NCBI RefSeq assembly: GCF_004357995.1 | Contig: NZ_SMTK01000001.1 | Location: 372,001-436,000, forward strand | Length of the DNA stretch: 64,000 nt | Reading direction: 5' to 3' | Source of the DNA: Arthrobacter crusticola | GTDB lineage: Bacteria; Actinomycetota; Actinomycetes; Actinomycetales; Micrococcaceae | In this document: positions 56,572-64,000 of the stretch, in pieces | Layout of the letters: the number at the start of each line of letters is the position of its first letter | Numbering within the stretch: position 1 is the stretch's first letter | Translations under genes and position numbers: made by a program | The notes under the pieces: generated by a model | Databases searched by the model: none | Seen by the model: the letters and a program-made list of their open reading frames with translations, nothing else | What the model was told of the DNA's origin: nothing

Positions 56572-57401
56572 TCCTGCTCAGGCCACCTACGGGCGGTCCG
56601 GCGGGCTGGGTGGTGGCCGGATGTGACGTCGGGCAGGGCGACGCCTTCGTCATCAATACCGGGCCCGGGCGCGCTCTGGTCATCGATACGGGCCCCGATC
56701 CCGGCGCGATGGATGAATGCCTCTCTGACTTGGCGGTCACGGTGGTGGACCTGCTGGTGGTCACCCACCTCCACGAGGACCATTACGCGGGAGCAGCCGG
56801 TGTGTTCGAGGGACGGCAGGTGAAGGGGCTGGGCTATTCATCGGGTGAACCGACCCTGCCCCGTGAACTGGGTGCCCTCGCCCGTACCGCCGGGCTTGAA
56901 CCGGCGCGCATCGCCGCCGGAGATGTCGGCCGGGCCGGGGGAGTGAAGTGGGAAGCGCTGTGGCCGCCGCCGACCGGGGGTACCTCCGCCGGCGCGCCGG
57001 GCGGGACGGGGTACGGCAACGAGAATGACGCCAGCGCCGTGCTCCTCGTGGAGATCCCGGGTCCCGAGCGCCCCGCAACCGCGTTGTTCACCGGCGACAT
57101 TGAGCAGGAGGCCTCCCTGCGGCTGCTCTCCGGGCGCCCGGAGCTGGCCCGGGCCGGGGTGGACATCCTCAAGGTCCCGCACCACGGCGCCCGGAACGGC
57201 GGCACGGCGATCATCAAGGCGCTGCGCCCCGGCCTTGCCCTCATCTCGTCGGGGGAGGGCAACGACTACGGGCACCCGCACCCCCAGGTGGTGGCCGACC
57301 TGCGCCGGCAGTCCGTCTACGCGGCGCGCACCGACCGGCTCGGCACCTTCACCGTCGCCCTCGGAACGGCCGGCCTGGAGGTGAGGCCCATGGCCGACTG
57401 A
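56505..57401 (+). CDS. comEC: ComEC C-terminal metallo-beta-lactamase-like domain (second fragment)
   Basis: Continues ComEC in the shifted frame: one last membrane helix (VRAAALCLVAGCSLGAAGVILL) and the MBL-fold domain with ACDVGQGDAF-like CDVGQGDAFVINTG, THLHEDHYAG (zinc-site-like histidines), FTGDIEQEA and VPHHGARNGG. The frame is open upstream to 56010 but homologous only from about 56503. If translated alone it could start at the GTG at 56538. The 5' boundary given is the join, not a proven start. Confidence 0.75.
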   Translation, partial: GRPVRAAALCLVAGCSLGAAGVILLRPPTGGPAGWVVAGCDVGQGDAFVINTGPGRALVIDTGPDPGAMDECLSDLAVTVVDLLVVTHLHEDHYAGAAGVFEGRQVKGLGYSSGEPTLPRELGALARTAGLEPARIAAGDVGRAGGVKWEALWPPPTGGTSAGAPGGTGYGNENDASAVLLVEIPGPERPATALFTGDIEQEASLRLLSGRPELARAGVDILKVPHHGARNGGTAIIKALRPGLALISSGEGNDYGHPHPQVVADLRRQSVYAARTDRLGTFTVALGTAGLEVRPMAD

Positions 57402-57501
57402 GTAATCGACTGGCGGCCGGGGACGGCTTGGACAGCTTTGCCGGAGGTCGGCGGCATGGCACAGTGGGTCGGTACGCAGTTCGAGCAGGAATGAAGGTTT
57501 C

Positions 57502-58512
57502 GTGGCCACCAAGTCAAGCAGCAGCCGCCCCCCGGGGAAATCCCAAACGGTGTCCTGGCGGGAGGCGCGCCCTGCGCCCGTCGTCCTGCTCAGCGGGCCG
57601 GAGGACTACCTGGCCTCAAAAGCCTCCGAGCTGATCCGCACCCAGGTGCGCACCGCCCAGCCCGGTGCCGAACTCGTCACCCTCGATGCCGCCGCCTATG
57701 GTGCCGGCAGTCTGGGGCTGCAGTCCAGCCCGTCGCTGTTCGGGGACTGGAAGGTCATTGAGGTCGCCGGACTCGCCTCGATGAATGATGACTTCCTTCA
57801 GGATGCCCTCGCCTACCTGGCCGATCCGGCGCCGGACGTGGTGCTGGTGCTGCGGCACAGCGGCGGCAACCGCGGCAAGAAGCTCCTTGACGCCATTGCC
57901 GCGAGCGGCGGAGTCAGCGTCGACTGCCAGCCGCTGAAGAAGGACGCCGACAAGGCCGACTTCGTCTCGGCGGAGTTCCGGCTCGCCCGGCGCAGGATCG
58001 ATGGCGATGCCGTCCGTGCCCTGGTCGCAGCCGTTGGGTCGCAGCTCTCCGAACTCGCCGCGGCATGCCAGCAGCTGATTGCCGACACCGTCGGGGATGT
58101 CACATCGGAAGCGGTGGAGAAGTACTACGGAGGACGGGTCGAGGCGACAGGCTTCAAGGTCGCCGACGCCGCCCTCGCCGGGCGGACGGCGCAGGCCCTG
58201 TCGATGCTGCGCCATGCCCTGGCGACGGGGGCCGACCCCGTCCCGCTGGTGGCGGCCCTCGCCATGAAGGTCCGTGCCGTCGCGAAGGTCCACGGGGCGT
58301 CAGGCTCCTCCGCACAGCTGGCGCGGTCGCTGGGCATGGCCCCGTGGCAGGTCGACCAGGCGCGCAGGGAAGCCCAGCGGTTCTCCTCGGAGTCCCTGGC
58401 ACGGTGCGTGCGCGCCCTCGCCGACGCCGATGCCCAGGTCAAAGGCGGGTCGCGGGATCCGGTGTACGCGGTGGAACGCGCCGTCACCATCATCGCCCTC
58501 GGGGACCGCTGA
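57502..58512 (+). CDS. holA: DNA polymerase III delta subunit
   Basis: 336 residues. It opens the sliding clamp within the clamp loader. The fold is visible as an N-terminal nucleotide-binding-like domain (PVVLLSGPEDYLASKA, LFGDWKVIEVAGL, VVLVLRHSGGNRGKKLLD) without a functional Walker A, and a C-terminal helical collar with ALSMLRHALATGADPVPLVAALA and ACQQLIADT. Located after comEC, as in many actinobacteria. GTG start with AGGAATGAAGG upstream. Confidence 0.93.
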   Translation: MATKSSSSRPPGKSQTVSWREARPAPVVLLSGPEDYLASKASELIRTQVRTAQPGAELVTLDAAAYGAGSLGLQSSPSLFGDWKVIEVAGLASMNDDFLQDALAYLADPAPDVVLVLRHSGGNRGKKLLDAIAASGGVSVDCQPLKKDADKADFVSAEFRLARRRIDGDAVRALVAAVGSQLSELAAACQQLIADTVGDVTSEAVEKYYGGRVEATGFKVADAALAGRTAQALSMLRHALATGADPVPLVAALAMKVRAVAKVHGASGSSAQLARSLGMAPWQVDQARREAQRFSSESLARCVRALADADAQVKGGSRDPVYAVERAVTIIALGDR

Positions 58513-58670
58513 GCGCCGGAGACAGCCCGGCGCAGTCCGTCCGGTAGGACCCCGAAATCCCCCGGCGGCCGCTGTGCCGCGCCGTTATTCGCCGGGGCGG
58601 TGACTGAGCAGGACCCGTGGTGGGCCGGACTCCTAGCGGGTCCGACTCTCAGTGGTCAGGGCCGTTAACG

Positions 58671-58704
58671 ACCTGTGGCCGGTCCCGAGGGACCGGCCAC
58701 AGGT
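58671..58704. terminator. Bidirectional terminator between holA and rpsT
   Basis: ACCTGTGGCCGGTCC and GGACCGGCCACAGGT form a perfect 15-bp stem with a four-base loop between two convergent genes, 20 bases from the rpsT stop. No T tract on either strand, but very stable. Confidence 0.75.
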
Positions 58705-58723
58705 GTAAAAACCTGGGGAACGC

Positions 58724-58984
58724 TTAGAGCGCGTTGACCTTCTTGGAGATGGCCGACTTGCGGTTCGCTGCGTTGTTCTTGTGCAGCACACCCTTGCTGA
58801 CAGCCTTGTCGAGCTTGCGGCTGGCAGTCTGCAGTGCGGCCGCGGCGGCGTCCTTGTCAGAGGAATCCAGGGCGGTGGTTACCGCACGGATCGCCGTCTT
58901 GAGCTCGGACTTCACCGAGTTGTTGCGCTGCCTCGCCTTTTCGCTGGTGAGGATGCGCTTCTTCTGGGACTTGATATTTGCCAC
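58724..58984 (-). CDS. rpsT: 30S ribosomal protein S20
   Basis: 86 residues from the GTG at 58984 ([22 protein letters not shown]), which is the usual S20 length and start; the frame runs further upstream to 59107 but that part is not conserved. The protein is lysine-rich and helical, binding 16S rRNA. It is convergent to holA and lies in the usual place near lepA. Confidence 0.95.
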   Translation of the reverse strand: MANIKSQKKRILTSEKARQRNNSVKSELKTAIRAVTTALDSSDKDAAAAALQTASRKLDKAVSKGVLHKNNAANRKSAISKKVNAL

Positions 58985-59169
58985 GTATGAGAACTTTCTT
59001 TGTATTGCGGACTGGTCGTGAGGGAATTTCGGTCCAACCATGAACTGAGCGGCGTGGGGATACCGTGTGGCGATTGGTCCAAAGTGCCCGTCGACCTGCG
59101 CGGACACACAGCTAGCTATCTTAGCAGAGTTCGACCGGTCCTGCGGTGGGCGCGGCCCGGCGGGCCGCG

Positions 59170-59661
59170 TCAGGTGCGCGGGATGCTCCCGACGACGGCG
59201 TCGAAAGCGGCCCTCGGCAGTACGGCGCCGTTGCGCCGGATGGCCGCCGGCTCAATGCGGAGGATCCGGTCCACCCGCACCTCGCTCGGGCGGCGCTTCG
59301 GATCCCAGGGTCCGGTGCCGATGTCCACGTACCGTGCGTCGGCGGAGCGCGCGTTGTTGCGGTCCCGCGAGGTCAGGGCCAGGCCCAGAAGGTGCCGTCT
59401 GTCCCGCCCGATCAGGAGGACGGGACGGTCCTTGCCCTGGCTCGGGTCCTCCTCGTAGGGCACCCAGGTCCAGACAATCTCGCCCGGGTCGGGTCGGCCA
59501 TCAGGCCGCGGCGAGTACGTGAAGCGACCCCGGGCAGGAATCCGCCGCGTGGACACGGGGCCGCGCGCGCCCGCCGGCGTCGTCGTGGGGGAGGACGCAC
59601 GCCGCAGCAGGCGCGCTGCCGCCCGGGACCATCGGAGCAGTGCGAAAGCATCGATTCCCAT
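59170..59661 (-). CDS. PemK/MazF-like protein without a partner antitoxin
   Basis: 163 residues with a basic N-terminal extension of about 55 residues and then a PemK/MazF fold: [32 protein letters not shown], where the GEIVW and KDRPVL motifs are characteristic. No antitoxin-like gene is adjacent. Orphan relatives of this kind beside lepA are common in actinobacteria, and their nuclease activity is uncertain. The extended N-terminus is unusual for a free toxin. Confidence 0.75.
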   Translation of the reverse strand: MGIDAFALLRWSRAAARLLRRASSPTTTPAGARGPVSTRRIPARGRFTYSPRPDGRPDPGEIVWTWVPYEEDPSQGKDRPVLLIGRDRRHLLGLALTSRDRNNARSADARYVDIGTGPWDPKRRPSEVRVDRILRIEPAAIRRNGAVLPRAAFDAVVGSIPRT

Positions 59662-59803
59662 GGATCCACAGTAGCGGGGCCCGCCGGTTGCCCCGGGTGC
59701 CGCGTTCGGCCGGTAAGGACAGGGCGTGGGACACTAGTAGGGCAACGGATACCCGACGACGATCGGTCCCTTGTCAACCGTCCCGCAAGAGTGAGGAACC
59801 CAC

Positions 59804-61657
59804 GTGTCACCCATGGCCCGCACCGCTCCGGTGCCCGCCGCCACTGATCCGGCGATCATTCGGAACTTCTGCATCATCGCTCATATCGATCATGGGAAGT
59901 CCACGCTGGCGGACAGGATGCTCCAGCTCACCGGCGCGGTGGAGCAGCGTGACATGAAGGCCCAGTACCTGGACCGGATGGACATCGAGCGTGAGCGTGG
60001 CATCACGATCAAGTCCCAGGCCGTTCGGCTCCCGTGGGAGGTCGACGGCACCGCCTACGCCCTGAACATGATCGACACGCCCGGGCACGTCGACTTCACC
60101 TATGAGGTCTCCCGCTCACTGGCGGCCTGCGAGGGCGCGATCCTACTCGTCGACGCGGCGCAGGGCATCGAGGCGCAGACGCTCGCGAACCTGTACCTCG
60201 CGATCGAAAACAACCTTACGATCATTCCCGTACTGAACAAGATCGATCTGCCGGCTGCGCAGCCGGAGAAGTACGCGGCGGAACTGGCGAGCCTCATCGG
60301 CGGGGAGCCCGAGGACGTGCTGATGGTGTCCGGGAAGACCGGCGTCGGCGTCGAGGCCCTGATGGACAAGATCGTGCGCGACCTCCCGGCGCCGACCGGG
60401 GACCCCAACGCACCGGCCCGTGCCATGATCTTCGATTCGGTGTACGACACCTACCGCGGCGTCGTGACCTACGTGCGGGTGGTTGACGGGAAGCTCAGCC
60501 CCCGCGAACGCATCCAGATGATGTCGACCAGAGCGAGCCACGAGCTCCTCGAGATCGGGGTCAGCTCCCCGGAGCCCAAGCCGTCCAAGGGACTCGGCGT
60601 GGGCGAGGTCGGCTACCTGATCACCGGTGTGAAGGATGTCCGCCAGTCCAAGGTGGGCGACACCGTCACCAACCTCGCGAAGCCTGCGGCGGAGTCGCTG
60701 GGCGGCTACCAGGACCCGAAGCCGATGGTCTTCTCCGGTCTCTACCCGCTCGACGGCACTGACTATCCGGTGCTTCGTGACGCCCTCGCGAAGTTCACCC
60801 TCAACGACGCCGCCCTAGTCTACGAGCCCGAGACGTCCGCGGCGCTGGGCTTCGGATTCCGCGTCGGCTTCCTCGGCCTGCTGCACCTTGAGATCACGCG
60901 CGAGCGCCTCGAGCGTGAGTACAACCTCGATCTGATCTCCACGGCGCCCAACGTCGAGTACGAGGTCACCCTCGAGGACAAGCGCGTCCTGAAGGTCACC
61001 AACCCCAGCGAGTACCCGGCGGGCAAGATCTCCGAGGTGCGCGAGCCCATGGTGTCGGCGACCATCCTGGCGCCGTCGGAATTCATCGGCGCCATCATGG
61101 AGCTGTGCCAGCAGCGGCGCGGCGTGCTCGGTGGAATGGACTACCTGTCGGAGGACCGCGTCGAGATCCGGTACCGGCTGCCCCTGGCCGAGATCGTCTT
61201 CGACTTCTTCGACCTGCTGAAGTCCAAGACGCGCGGCTATGGGTCGCTCGACTGGAAGGCCGACGGCGACCAGGTGTCGGACCTCGTGAAGGTCGACATC
61301 CTCCTGCAGGGCGAGCAGGTCGATGCCTTCAGCGCCATCACCCACCGCGACAAGGCGTACGCCTATGGCGTCATGATGACGGGCAAGCTGCGCGAGCTCA
61401 TTCCGCGCCAGCAGTTCGAGGTGCCCATCCAGGCAGCCATCGGATCGCGCATCATCGCCCGGGAAAGCATCCGGGCCATCCGCAAGGACGTCCTGGCCAA
61501 GTGCTACGGCGGCGACATCACCCGAAAGCGCAAGCTTCTCGAAAAGCAGAAGGAGGGCAAGAAGCGCATGAAGATGGTCGGACGGGTCGAAGTACCCCAG
61601 GAGGCCTTCATCGCGGCCCTGTCCTCCGATGAGTCGAAGGACAAAGCCAAGAAGTGA
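59804..61657 (+). CDS. lepA: Elongation factor 4 (LepA)
   Basis: 617 residues from the GTG at 59804 (an ATG at 59813 is also possible). Translational GTPase with G1 AHIDHGKST (26-34), the G2 loop [11 protein letters not shown]3 DTPGHVDF and G4 NKID. The GTPase is followed by domain II, EF-G-like domains and the LepA-specific C-terminal domain ([16 protein letters not shown] through [22 protein letters not shown]). It back-translocates or assists stalled ribosomes. Confidence 0.97.
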   Translation: MSPMARTAPVPAATDPAIIRNFCIIAHIDHGKSTLADRMLQLTGAVEQRDMKAQYLDRMDIERERGITIKSQAVRLPWEVDGTAYALNMIDTPGHVDFTYEVSRSLAACEGAILLVDAAQGIEAQTLANLYLAIENNLTIIPVLNKIDLPAAQPEKYAAELASLIGGEPEDVLMVSGKTGVGVEALMDKIVRDLPAPTGDPNAPARAMIFDSVYDTYRGVVTYVRVVDGKLSPRERIQMMSTRASHELLEIGVSSPEPKPSKGLGVGEVGYLITGVKDVRQSKVGDTVTNLAKPAAESLGGYQDPKPMVFSGLYPLDGTDYPVLRDALAKFTLNDAALVYEPETSAALGFGFRVGFLGLLHLEITRERLEREYNLDLISTAPNVEYEVTLEDKRVLKVTNPSEYPAGKISEVREPMVSATILAPSEFIGAIMELCQQRRGVLGGMDYLSEDRVEIRYRLPLAEIVFDFFDLLKSKTRGYGSLDWKADGDQVSDLVKVDILLQGEQVDAFSAITHRDKAYAYGVMMTGKLRELIPRQQFEVPIQAAIGSRIIARESIRAIRKDVLAKCYGGDITRKRKLLEKQKEGKKRMKMVGRVEVPQEAFIAALSSDESKDKAKK

Positions 61658-61693
61658 TGTTTGGAAACACCCCTTCCACCCGGGGGGGATCCG

Positions 61694-62923
61694 GTGCCTA
61701 GCGCACTGCCCCTCGGACTCCCGGCGCCGGCCGACGGAGTTCTGCCGGAGCAGGCGCGGGAGGGCGCGGCCCAGCGGAATTTCGGACTCTATGTCCACAT
61801 TCCGTTCTGCGCCGTCCGCTGCGGCTACTGCGACTTCAACACCTACACCGCCACCGAGCTGGGTGGAGGCGGTTCCCAGGACCAGTACGCCGGGACCGTC
61901 CACCAGGAGCTCGCCCTCGCAGGCCAGGCGCTTGACGCCTCGGGTGTGCCGCGGCGGCCGCTCTCGACCGTGTTCTTCGGCGGCGGGACCCCGACCCTGC
62001 TTCCGGCTGAGGACCTCGCCGGTATCCTCTCCGCGGCCGTGGCGCAGTGGGGCCTGGTCGAGGGCGCGGAGGTCACCACCGAGGCGAACCCCGATTCGGT
62101 GACCGAAGAGTCTTTGCGGATCCTCGCGGCGGCAGGTTTCACGCGGGTGTCCTTCGGCATGCAGTCGGCGGTTCCGCATGTCCTAAAGGTCCTCGACCGG
62201 ACCCATTCGCCCGAACGGGTTCCGCAGGCCGTCGAATGGGCACGGCGCGCCGGCCTGAAGGTCAGCCTTGACCTGATCTACGGCACGCCGGGGGAGTCCC
62301 TCGAGGACTGGCGGCATACGCTGACCACGGCCCTGTCCTACGGACCGGACCACATCTCCGCCTACGCCCTCATCATCGAGGACGGGACCAAGCTCGCCGG
62401 GCGGATCCGCCGCGGCGAAGTGCCGCCGATCGACGACGACGACCACGCCGAGAAGTACGCCCTCGCGGACGAACTGCTCACTGCCGGCGGCCTTCGGTGG
62501 TACGAGGTCAGCAACTGGGCCCGTACCCCCGCTGACGAATGCCGCCATAACCTGGCGTACTGGCGGGGAGACGACTGGTGGGGTGCAGGACCAGGCGCAC
62601 ACTCACACGTCGGTGGCGTCCGCTGGTGGAACGTGAAGCATCCACGGGCCTACGCCGCCGCGCTCACGCCCGGTACGTCCCCAGCCGCTGGCCGCGAGGT
62701 GCTGAACGATCACGACCGGTACGTCGAGGACGTCCTGCTGAGGGTTCGGCTGCGCGAAGGACTGGGCATCGACCGGCTCGAGCCGGCGGGACGGCAGGCG
62801 GTTGCGGGGCTCATCGCCGACGGCCTCATTGAAGGGGCGGACGCCATCCGCGGCCGGGTGCGCCTGACGGGCAGCGGACGGTTGATGGCCGACGCCGTTG
62901 TACGCCGCCTCCTGCCCGACTAA
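61694..62923 (+). CDS. hemW: Radical SAM heme chaperone HemW
   Basis: 409 residues from the GTG at 61694, which follows a G-rich stretch; an upstream TTG at 61661 is less likely. The radical SAM cluster motif is Cys39-x3-Cys43-x2-Cys46 (PFCAVRCGYCDF), followed by FFGGGTPTLL, SFGMQSAV, LDLIYGTPGES and the C-terminal HemN domain. Relatives deliver heme to respiratory enzymes and were formerly misnamed oxygen-independent coproporphyrinogen oxidases. It follows lepA by 36 bases, the usual linkage. Confidence 0.93.
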   Translation: MPSALPLGLPAPADGVLPEQAREGAAQRNFGLYVHIPFCAVRCGYCDFNTYTATELGGGGSQDQYAGTVHQELALAGQALDASGVPRRPLSTVFFGGGTPTLLPAEDLAGILSAAVAQWGLVEGAEVTTEANPDSVTEESLRILAAAGFTRVSFGMQSAVPHVLKVLDRTHSPERVPQAVEWARRAGLKVSLDLIYGTPGESLEDWRHTLTTALSYGPDHISAYALIIEDGTKLAGRIRRGEVPPIDDDDHAEKYALADELLTAGGLRWYEVSNWARTPADECRHNLAYWRGDDWWGAGPGAHSHVGGVRWWNVKHPRAYAAALTPGTSPAAGREVLNDHDRYVEDVLLRVRLREGLGIDRLEPAGRQAVAGLIADGLIEGADAIRGRVRLTGSGRLMADAVVRRLLPD

Positions 62924-63062
62924 GAGCGCAGGGATCTTCTGATGCCTGACCGTGTGCGCAGCGGCATTTCCTGCGGGCGCTGTGGGGTGGTGCCCGACGC
63001 TCCTGCCCACTGACCATCCCTGGTGAGTGGGCAGGTACGGCCTCAGCCAGAAAGCGGAACGC

Positions 63063-63482
63063 TCAGCGCAGCGGGCGCAGGTTCAACGCGTACCGGTAGG
63101 GCCTTCCCCGGTTGACCTGGATGCCGGCAGTCACCGAGAACACCGCAATACCGACCCAGATCAGCGCGTTGACGACGGCGAACACCCCGCCGATAACGGG
63201 CAACAGGGAAAGCAGCCATGCCACGAAGGCAAGAATTGTGGGGGGAAGCGTGAAGTTCAGCGCTTCCTTCGATTCCTGGGCGGTAAAGGGGCCGCGGTCC
63301 TTGAAGATCAGGTAAATCACGAGCGACGGCACAAACCCGAGAATGCCGCCGAAATGCGCCAGCGTCGCGAACTGCCGGTCCTGGGAGGCCGTGAGGGGCA
63401 GGGCCGTGGCGGGCGCCCCTTCAAATGCGGACCGGTTTCCGCCAGTTCCGGAGTTCTGGGGTTGATCGGCAGTGTTTGGCAA
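63063..63482 (-). CDS. DUF4870 domain-containing membrane protein
   Basis: 139 residues. A polar N-terminus (about 35 residues) is followed by three membrane segments: FATLAHFGGILGFVPSLVIYLIF, the ESKEALNFTLPPTILAFVAWLL segment, and IGGVFAVVNALIWVGIAVFSVTAG. These match the DUF4870 (Tic20-like) pattern with its KEALNF signature. Function unknown. Minus strand, convergent to hemW. Confidence 0.85.
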   Translation of the reverse strand: MPNTADQPQNSGTGGNRSAFEGAPATALPLTASQDRQFATLAHFGGILGFVPSLVIYLIFKDRGPFTAQESKEALNFTLPPTILAFVAWLLSLLPVIGGVFAVVNALIWVGIAVFSVTAGIQVNRGRPYRYALNLRPLR

Positions 63483-63560
63483 CGAGTTTCTTCCTTTGCA
63501 GCGCGGCGGGTTGACCCCAGGACTTCCTCTAAGGGTACTTGGTGGGGTGTGCCCGCGGCA

Positions 63561-64000
63561 TCAGGATTCGGGGGAGTCGGCGGTGAGGAAATCGATCACT
63601 TCCTCGACCCGGCCCAGCAGGGACGGTTCGAGGTCGGCATAGGACTTCACACTTCCGAGAATCCGCTTCCATCCGTGGGCGACGGCGGCCTGGTCCGAGG
63701 AAGGCCAGCCGAGACCGGCGAGAATCCCCGTCTTCCAGTCCTGTCCCCGGGGTACCAGCGGCCAGGCGGCGAGCCCCAGCGCACCGGGCTTGACCGCCTG
63801 CCACACATCCACATAGGGGTGGCCCACAATCAGGACATTGCCCCGGGCGCCGGGCAGGGCCATCGCCTCCTGGGCGATCCGCGACTCCTTCGTTCCGGGG
63901 AGGAGGTGGTCCACAAGGATCCCGAGCCGCCGCTGCGGACCGGGATCGAAGGCCCTCACCGCCCCGGCCAGGTCGTCGACACCGTGGAGGGGTTCGACGA
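63561..64000 (-). CDS. DUF3097 family protein, C-terminal part
   Basis: The frame is open to the window edge, and the gene continues beyond it: HGVDDLAGAVRAFDPGPQRR reads through the GTG at 63959, which is not the true start. Recognisable family parts are LGILVDHLLPGTKESRIA, VLIVGHPYVDVWQAVKP and GWPSSDQAAVAHGWKRIL. These actinobacterial proteins are found beside lepA-hemW and have no established function; the DHLLPGTKES motif has toprim-like character. Confidence 0.8.
   Translation of the reverse strand, partial: VEPLHGVDDLAGAVRAFDPGPQRRLGILVDHLLPGTKESRIAQEAMALPGARGNVLIVGHPYVDVWQAVKPGALGLAAWPLVPRGQDWKTGILAGLGWPSSDQAAVAHGWKRILGSVKSYADLEPSLLGRVEEVIDFLTADSPES

Overview
This is a high-GC actinobacterial chromosome segment, most likely from the Micrococcaceae (Arthrobacter or a close relative). 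Evidence is the GC-rich third codon positions, frequent GTG starts, a PyrR-led pyrimidine operon followed by mihF-gmk-rpoZ-coaBC-metK-priA, the leuS-degV-comEA-comEC-holA-rpsT-lepA-hemW order, and an actinobacterial integration host factor. No rRNA, tRNA, CRISPR array, integrase or complete insertion sequence was recognised.

Layout. 1-4916: tail of an alpha/beta hydrolase, a TetR regulator with a two-gene ABC exporter, and a PrsW-type membrane protease. 4979-13912: pyrR-pyrB-pyrC-(PH-like membrane protein)-carA-carB-pyrF, every junction overlapping or touching, preceded by a clear PyrR RNA-binding hairpin merged with the pyrR ribosome binding site. 14011-19897: mihF, gmk, rpoZ, coaBC, metK and a helicase-dead priA. 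19931-24175: YbaK-type deacylase, a PhyH-type dioxygenase, a GNAT acetyltransferase and a secreted subtilisin. 24541-33909: an aromatic catabolic locus. The minus-strand operon encodes most of the homoprotocatechuate meta-cleavage pathway (hpaG fused to an RraA-like domain, GntR regulator, hpaE, hpaD, hpaH, hpaI). Divergent from it lies a MobA-type FAD hydroxylase with an IclR regulator. Each side has its own promoter and palindrome. 34117-35947: a maltokinase-cap-like protein and a secreted, C-terminally anchored helical protein. 36022-44295: a SorC-family regulator with aldo-keto reductase, hydrolase and glycosyltransferase, divergent from the glycerol genes glpD-glpF-glpK. 44414-63482: a possible leucine leader peptide, leuS, degV, then comEA, a frameshifted comEC, holA, rpsT, a solo PemK/MazF-like protein, lepA, hemW and a DUF4870 protein. 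The window ends inside a DUF3097 gene.

The most unusual part is 47963-53760, an accessory insertion of about 5.7 kb between degV and comEA. It is bounded on the right by a degenerate second copy of the degV 3' end. It carries a multi-pass M48 zinc protease in an operon with a small partner protein of unknown function, two further membrane proteins and a 62-aa ORF, separated by long gene-poor, relatively AT-rich stretches. It is the best candidate here for an undescribed system, but its function is not readable from the sequence.

Other points for a second look are the NFA/NPN pore motifs in GlpF, a probable CTG start for hpaG, the mismatch between a hydroxylase with 3-hydroxybenzoate-type residues and a homoprotocatechuate pathway, an 18-bp repeat shared by two intergenic regions, and a comEC frameshift at a C5 run.
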